Source: Zingiber officinale (Eukaryota > Streptophyta > Magnoliopsida > Zingiberales > Zingiberaceae). From it: a stretch of DNA of 64,000 bases. Positions 59,495 through 64,000 of this stretch are shown here, in pieces (the stretch's first letter is position 1; every line of letters begins with the position of its first letter). The notes beneath the pieces are model-generated. The model ran no database searches, was not told the origin of the DNA, and was given only the letters and a program-made list of their open reading frames with translations. Made by a program: the position numbers and the translations under genes. The stretch lies in contig NC_055989.1 in the NCBI RefSeq assembly GCF_018446385.1, positions 132,211,004 to 132,275,003 of the forward strand, read 5' to 3'.

Positions 59495-59509
59495 TTCGTC
59501 TATAGTCCG

Positions 59510-60172
59510 CTAGGTTCCTCTAGAGTCGGATAAATTTCGATTATCCTCCTCTATTCGTAGCCTCAGGATCAGGTCTTGCAGCCCTATCTCCTTTTGCTTG
59601 TGCTTTAGGTAATTCTTGAAATCCTTCCATGACGGAGGGAGCTTCTCAATTACCGCAGCAACTGCGAATGTCTCGTTCAGCTTCATGCCTTCGGCATCCA
59701 GATCATGTAGTATTAATTGCATATCTTGGACTTGAGATGAGACGCTTTTTGAGTCCACCATCTTGAAATCCAGAAACCGACCGACGATGAATTTCTTCAA
59801 TCCAGCATTTTCGGTCTTGTATTTCTTCTCAAGGGATTCCCACAAAGATTTTGCCGTCTCCAGAGAACAATATACGTTATATAACATGTTGTCCAAGGCG
59901 TTGAGTATATAATTGCGGCACAGAAAATCTCCGTGAGACCACGCATCGCTAGCAGCCTTACTACCTTCCGTAGCGGCTGGCGTGTCTTCGTGCAAAAATC
60001 GTACAAGGTTTAGCGTTGTTAGATAAAATGGCATCTTCTGCTGCCACCTTTTGAAGTCGATTCCGGTGAATTTCTCCGGCTTTTCTCCGTGCGGAATGGT
60101 TTTCGGAATGGCGGTCGGAATGACGGTCGGAACGGCCGTCGGAATGTCGTTGGTAGCAATATCAGTTTGCAC
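59510..60172 (-). pseudogene. Copia gag (capsid)
   Basis: 220 codons from ATG 60172. The N-terminus is Pro/Thr/Ile-rich, with repeated 'aVPTvIPTAIP' words. GEKPEKFTGIDFKRW and YKTENAGLKKFIVGRFLDFK follow, and KLPPSWKDFKNYLKHKQKE lies near the end; these are the UBN2-type gag motifs of plant Copia. A TAG ends it just before the nucleocapsid, in the same frame. The same family's gag remnant is at 1-1061. Confidence 0.9.
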
Positions 60173-60189
60173 GAAATATCGTTTACGAC

Positions 60190-61361
60190 TGTTATTCCCG
60201 GGTAGCTTCTGGAGTATGCAAACTGATCGTCGAGGCTAGTGTTCGACACTATCTCCGTAAGCGATATTGCTCCGCCACGGAGCTTAACGGATTGTTGCAA
60301 TTCGTTCCCAAGATACAACGACGACGAACGTCTCAGAATCGTAGCACTCCGACTTCCGAGACCAGCGAACCTTCTAGTAGACTTCTTGGACTCTTGAATG
60401 CACAAGATGAGATGAATGCTTGAGGAAGAGAAGAGATGATTGAGTGAATATTCCATCATCTGGAGGGTTCTATTTATACTGAAAGAAGAGGTTGATTGTC
60501 CTTTGGGTGAGTGGATGTGTTCCTTGGGCTGGATCGATCTAGATCATCCATTCTGAAGGGTTGTAACCCTTCACCAAGCCCACTTCAATCTCATCCATCA
60601 GATCTGAGGAGTTGTGACCCTCAGATCCCGCCTATTGTCATCGGCCATCGGATCTGGATCCATTGATTCGATGCTTCAGATCAAGTCTCATCCCAATCCG
60701 TCAGATCATTACTCTTTGCGATCCAACGCTCTAGATCGCATCACAAGCGATCCATCATACCTATTTCATCAACGTTGATCAACGGTAGCCATCCATTCCC
60801 TAAGTCAACTGTCCAGTCATCTCCCTTTGCCCACAAGGATGCCGCATAGGTGCTGCCACGTCAGGTACGAGCCTGACACGTCACCCGAGTGCCACGTAGG
60901 CACTCCAATGTCACTTGGAGCATAAATTTAAGCTCCTCAATGCTCCTCGCGAAGTGAAAAGTGAAAAGTGAAAAGTGCAAAGTGCCCATTGCGCACGTGG
61001 CGCGTGGCGGGCTCACAGGTACGAGCACCTGCTCGCCCTGGGCTAAGGGAGCATCTGTCATTTTATTTTTTGTGTTAACTCCATTAACACATCTTCATTA
61101 ATAAGTAGAGAATACACATCGAGAATTTCCAATGTGGGACTATTCTCCCATGCACTTTATTAATGAATAATAAATGTTATTTTGGGCCGACTTTAAACAT
61201 TAATTTCTCATTCACCCTTAATCGGTTTTGAGCAAATTAATAGTCTAAATCTATCTACGCGAATCGTAGATTTCAATTTTGAAGTCAACTACGACTTTCA
61301 ACAATTGATGGCTTCCTTCCTCAAAATCGTTTTGGTCCATTTAAGGTCCCAATATCCAACA
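60190..61361 (-). repeat. 5' LTR (shared with the next partial copy)
   Basis: 1172 bp, TGTTATTCCC...ATATCCAACA. It contains about 415 bp absent from the other LTR (about 60555-60970) and a short 'gtgaaaagtgaaaagtgaaaag' run near 60955-60975. It is followed directly, at 61362, by the purine tract of a second internal copy. Confidence 0.85.
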
Positions 61362-62834
61362 ATCCCCCACTGAATGGAAATTAATGCAATGCGTCTATGC
61401 ATGCTGACACTTTACAAGAGTCCAATCGTTAAGTCACTGCATCGGGAGAGGTAGCTTGTGGCTTTGAACCTTCCGTAGTGAAATGCTATCGAGTATACTA
61501 GGCTGCGCAGTGAACGTGATGTCTTGAACTGCTCAGCTGTTGGTGTATACTTAGACAATAACACCCACACAGAGATCTATTTCACCTACTTTAGGTTCTC
61601 ATGGTTGGTTCCGTTTCGGCCATGGATACCATCTTGGATTCATGAGTGTTTCATTTAAGCGGCCTGTCTTTACACTCACATAGGTGACACTTCTATCAAG
61701 AGTATCCTACCATACTCCACCTTATCAGGTATAGAAGTCACTAAAAGCATAAGCTTAACCTCACTACATGAGGTAGGACAGCAAAAATTCATCCTAGGAT
61801 TGGGATAGAGATAAACTCTCTAATGTGCTGGACCACAACTTCTGTAACTTCGTTGTCACATTGAACCAAGATCTTGGGATCTCCAATCAACAAGGTTGGG
61901 TTACCGCTACAGTCATTTTTAGTTGTAGATTTTTAATCTCATTCCTCTTGATGAGCAGAATACTTGATCTCGACTCAACCCCATCGTTAGAGAATCTGCC
62001 AAATTATCTTTGGACTTAACATAGTCGATTGCAATCACTCCATTCGAGATCAACTGCCTAATGGTATTATGTCTACGACGTATATGTCGTGACTTCCCAT
62101 TATACATATTACTCTGTGCCCTTCCAATCGCCGATTGACTATCACAGTCGATTAGTACGACAGGCACAGGTTTCATCCAGTTCGGAATATCTTCCAAGAA
62201 ATTCCACAGCCATTCAGCTTCCTCAGCTGCTTTGTCTAGTGCTATAAACTCGGATTCCATAGTTGACCGAGCAATGCAAGTCTGCTTAGTGGATTTCCAA
62301 GATACTGCTCCCCCACCGATCGTGAATACATATCCACTAGTGGATTTGGAGTCTTTTGTATCTGATATCCAATTAGCATCACAATATCCTTCCAACACAG
62401 TGGGATATTTTCCATAATGTAATCCATAGTTCATAGTATATTTCAAATATCTGAGAACTCGCATCAATGCTTTCCAATGGGTGTCGTTTGGATTACTCGT
62501 AAAATGACTCAGTTTGTTGACCGTACAGGCAATATCCGGACGTGTGCAGTTTGTGAGATACATCAAACTGCCTATTATCCGAGAATATTCCAACTGCGAT
62601 ATGGTCTCACCATGGTTTTTCGCTAAGTGTTGACTTAGATCCATAGGTGTTTTCACTGTAGAGAGATCGTACGCATTGAATTTTTTCAATACAGATTCTA
62701 CATAATGGGATTGTGTTAAAACTATCCCTTCTGATGTCCTGAGAATTTTAATTCCCAATATAACATCTGCTTGACCCATATCTTTCATATGAAAATTTTT
62801 GGTCAACATTTTCTTTGTAGTCATGATTACATCA
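61362..62834 (-). mobile_element. Second, partial copy of the same Copia (3' part only)
   Basis: 3' untranslated zone and RT/RNase H, nearly identical to 55701-57174, and open from about 62828 to 61919. It stops abruptly at 62834, in the RT region, at the junction with an LTR of another family. It is in the same orientation as the element on its left and shares the LTR 60190-61361. Confidence 0.9.
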
Positions 62835-64000
62835 GAAGATAACATAGTATGTGGTGTCACATACAGAAGATGATGTTATCAGTACCTTATAAATTATAAA
62901 CAGTAGCTCACGACCAGAATGGAAAGGAACAAACCATTAGAAGGTCGTAGTGTAATTAGGTATTAGTTTATCTTGACTATATAATTACACTAGTACACTC
63001 AGAGTGTATTGAGTAGGACCATTTGAGGTCGTTTCTTTATACTGACTTTATAAAGGAACAAAGACCTCGGTTATTATGGAAGTGTGTGCTCTTAATCCTA
63101 ATATAATAACAAGCACATATATTTGATATTTATTTCTTTAATTTATCAATGGGTGAGATTTAGTTCGATGAATCAATAAGCCCGATAAATTGGGAAATGA
63201 TATCACTTATAGTGTGTGTTGTTGATTATAGAAGGAAACTGTGTCCTAGAGATACTAGGTTGATAATGTCCCCAAGAGGAGCTCATAAGGATTGTCATGT
63301 TAAACCCTGCAGGTGGACTTAGTCCGACATGACGATAAGGTTGAGTGGTACTACTCTTGGACTTAGATATTAATTAAATGAGTTGTCAGTAACTCACTTA
63401 ATTAGTGGACATTCGATATCTTAAACACAGGGAGACTAACACACTCATAATAAGAAGGAGCCCAAAAATGTAATTTGGGATTGGTGCGGTAGTTCAATGA
63501 TAGTTCTGTAGTGGAATGAATTATCATTGATAAAATTAAGTTGTGTGTTCGGGGCGAACACGGGATGCTTAATTTTATCGGGAGACCAAAATCAATTCCT
63601 CCTCTCGGTCCCTATCGTAGCCTCTTATTTATAGAGTTCTATACCCACCTATACCCACCTTCTATACCCACCCAATAGGGGCCGGCCAAGCTAGCTTGGG
63701 AACAAGCTAGGGCCGGCCTAGGTATAAAATTGGGTGGCCGGCCCTAGCTTGAACCCAAGCTAGTAGGGCCGGCCAAATTAAATTAAAAAGAAATTTAATT
63801 TTAATTTTTATTATTATGTGGAAGATATAATTTAAAGAGAATTAAAAATAAAATATCTCTCTTATAAAAGATCTACAAAAGATTAAAGAAAGAGATTAGA
63901 TCTCTTTCTTTATTTGTAGATTGGAAAGATGTTTTATTTTCTCTTTAAAAATTATTCACATGTTGATAAAATTAAAATTATAGAAATTTCCTTTTATCAA
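62835..64000 (+). repeat. Truncated LTR of the young-Copia family, running off the window
   Basis: It matches the LTR at 36262 from about its position 115 onward, with more differences than the two LTRs of that element have from each other. It has its own version of the GGCCGGCC cluster (63678-63775). The LTR start is missing. Confidence 0.88.

Larger units (their letters stand above)
54931..61361 (-). mobile_element. Nearly full-length Ty1/Copia retrotransposon
   Basis: The 5' LTR is 60190-61361 and the 3' LTR 54931-55700. Coding order on the minus strand is gag, zinc knuckle, protease, integrase, RT and RNase H. The purine tract lies beside the 3' LTR ('atcccccacatgaatgg' at 55701, read in reverse). 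The coding region has only three breaks. The usual TGGTATCAGAGC primer site is not seen beside the 5' LTR. The 3' LTR lacks its first about 13 bp and an inner about 415-bp segment. Confidence 0.88.

Noticed and set aside
60019-60459. 146-codon frame upstream of the Copia gag
   Set aside because: It is LTR and leader read in a frame different from gag; the repeated Arg/Pro/Phe part is an out-of-frame reading of the gag start.

Overview
The window is nuclear DNA of a flowering plant. Genes have GT-AG introns, the window is packed with nested LTR retrotransposons, and two host genes match well-known plant families (RAD23 and CPR5). A GC-rich, intronless coding start at 22.6 kb would fit a monocot, but the species cannot be named from the sequence.

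Layout, gene part (about 1.7-31 kb). A RAD23-type ubiquitin-receptor gene lies on the minus strand (exons between 17836 and 3482). Only its UBL domain and part of the linker are present. Its second intron is swollen to about 10.3 kb by a decayed Copia element (5786-14866), which itself carries a gag-only LTR element (TSD ATGAC), a truncated LTR and a 1.8-kb solo LTR (TSD ATCAC). Head-to-head with RAD23, about 600 bp away, is a five-exon CPR5 gene on the plus strand (18439-21801). Next come an intronless NOPCHAP1-like gene broken by a 22-bp tandem duplication (22624-23142), a five-exon Ser-rich plant nuclear-type protein gene of unknown function (24765-29164), and a convergent F-box/LRR pseudogene on the minus strand (31014-29560). 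A foldback transposon sits just upstream of the F-box start.

Layout, repeat part (about 32-64 kb). No host gene is visible. A coding-less minus-strand LTR element (32324-52172, with a 106-bp tandem array) has its second LTR split by two later insertions, each with a perfect 5-bp TSD: a plus-strand Copia with 2.68-kb, almost identical LTRs but a ruined pol region (36262-46162), and a minus-strand element rich in ATCGAT palindromes (46235-51865). The latter carries a TRIM (46391-47056). The same LTR is then cut by the TIR of a CACTA-like element made of alternating large hairpins (52173-about 54930). Last is a largely intact minus-strand Copia (54931-61361) that shares its upstream LTR with a second partial copy (61362-62834), which is joined abruptly to a third LTR of the 36262 family running off the window.

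The host genes are not an operon and show no shared pathway, although RAD23 and CPR5 could share a divergent promoter. The clearest story is transposon stratigraphy: first-LTR copies act as empty-site controls, so insertion order can be read directly.
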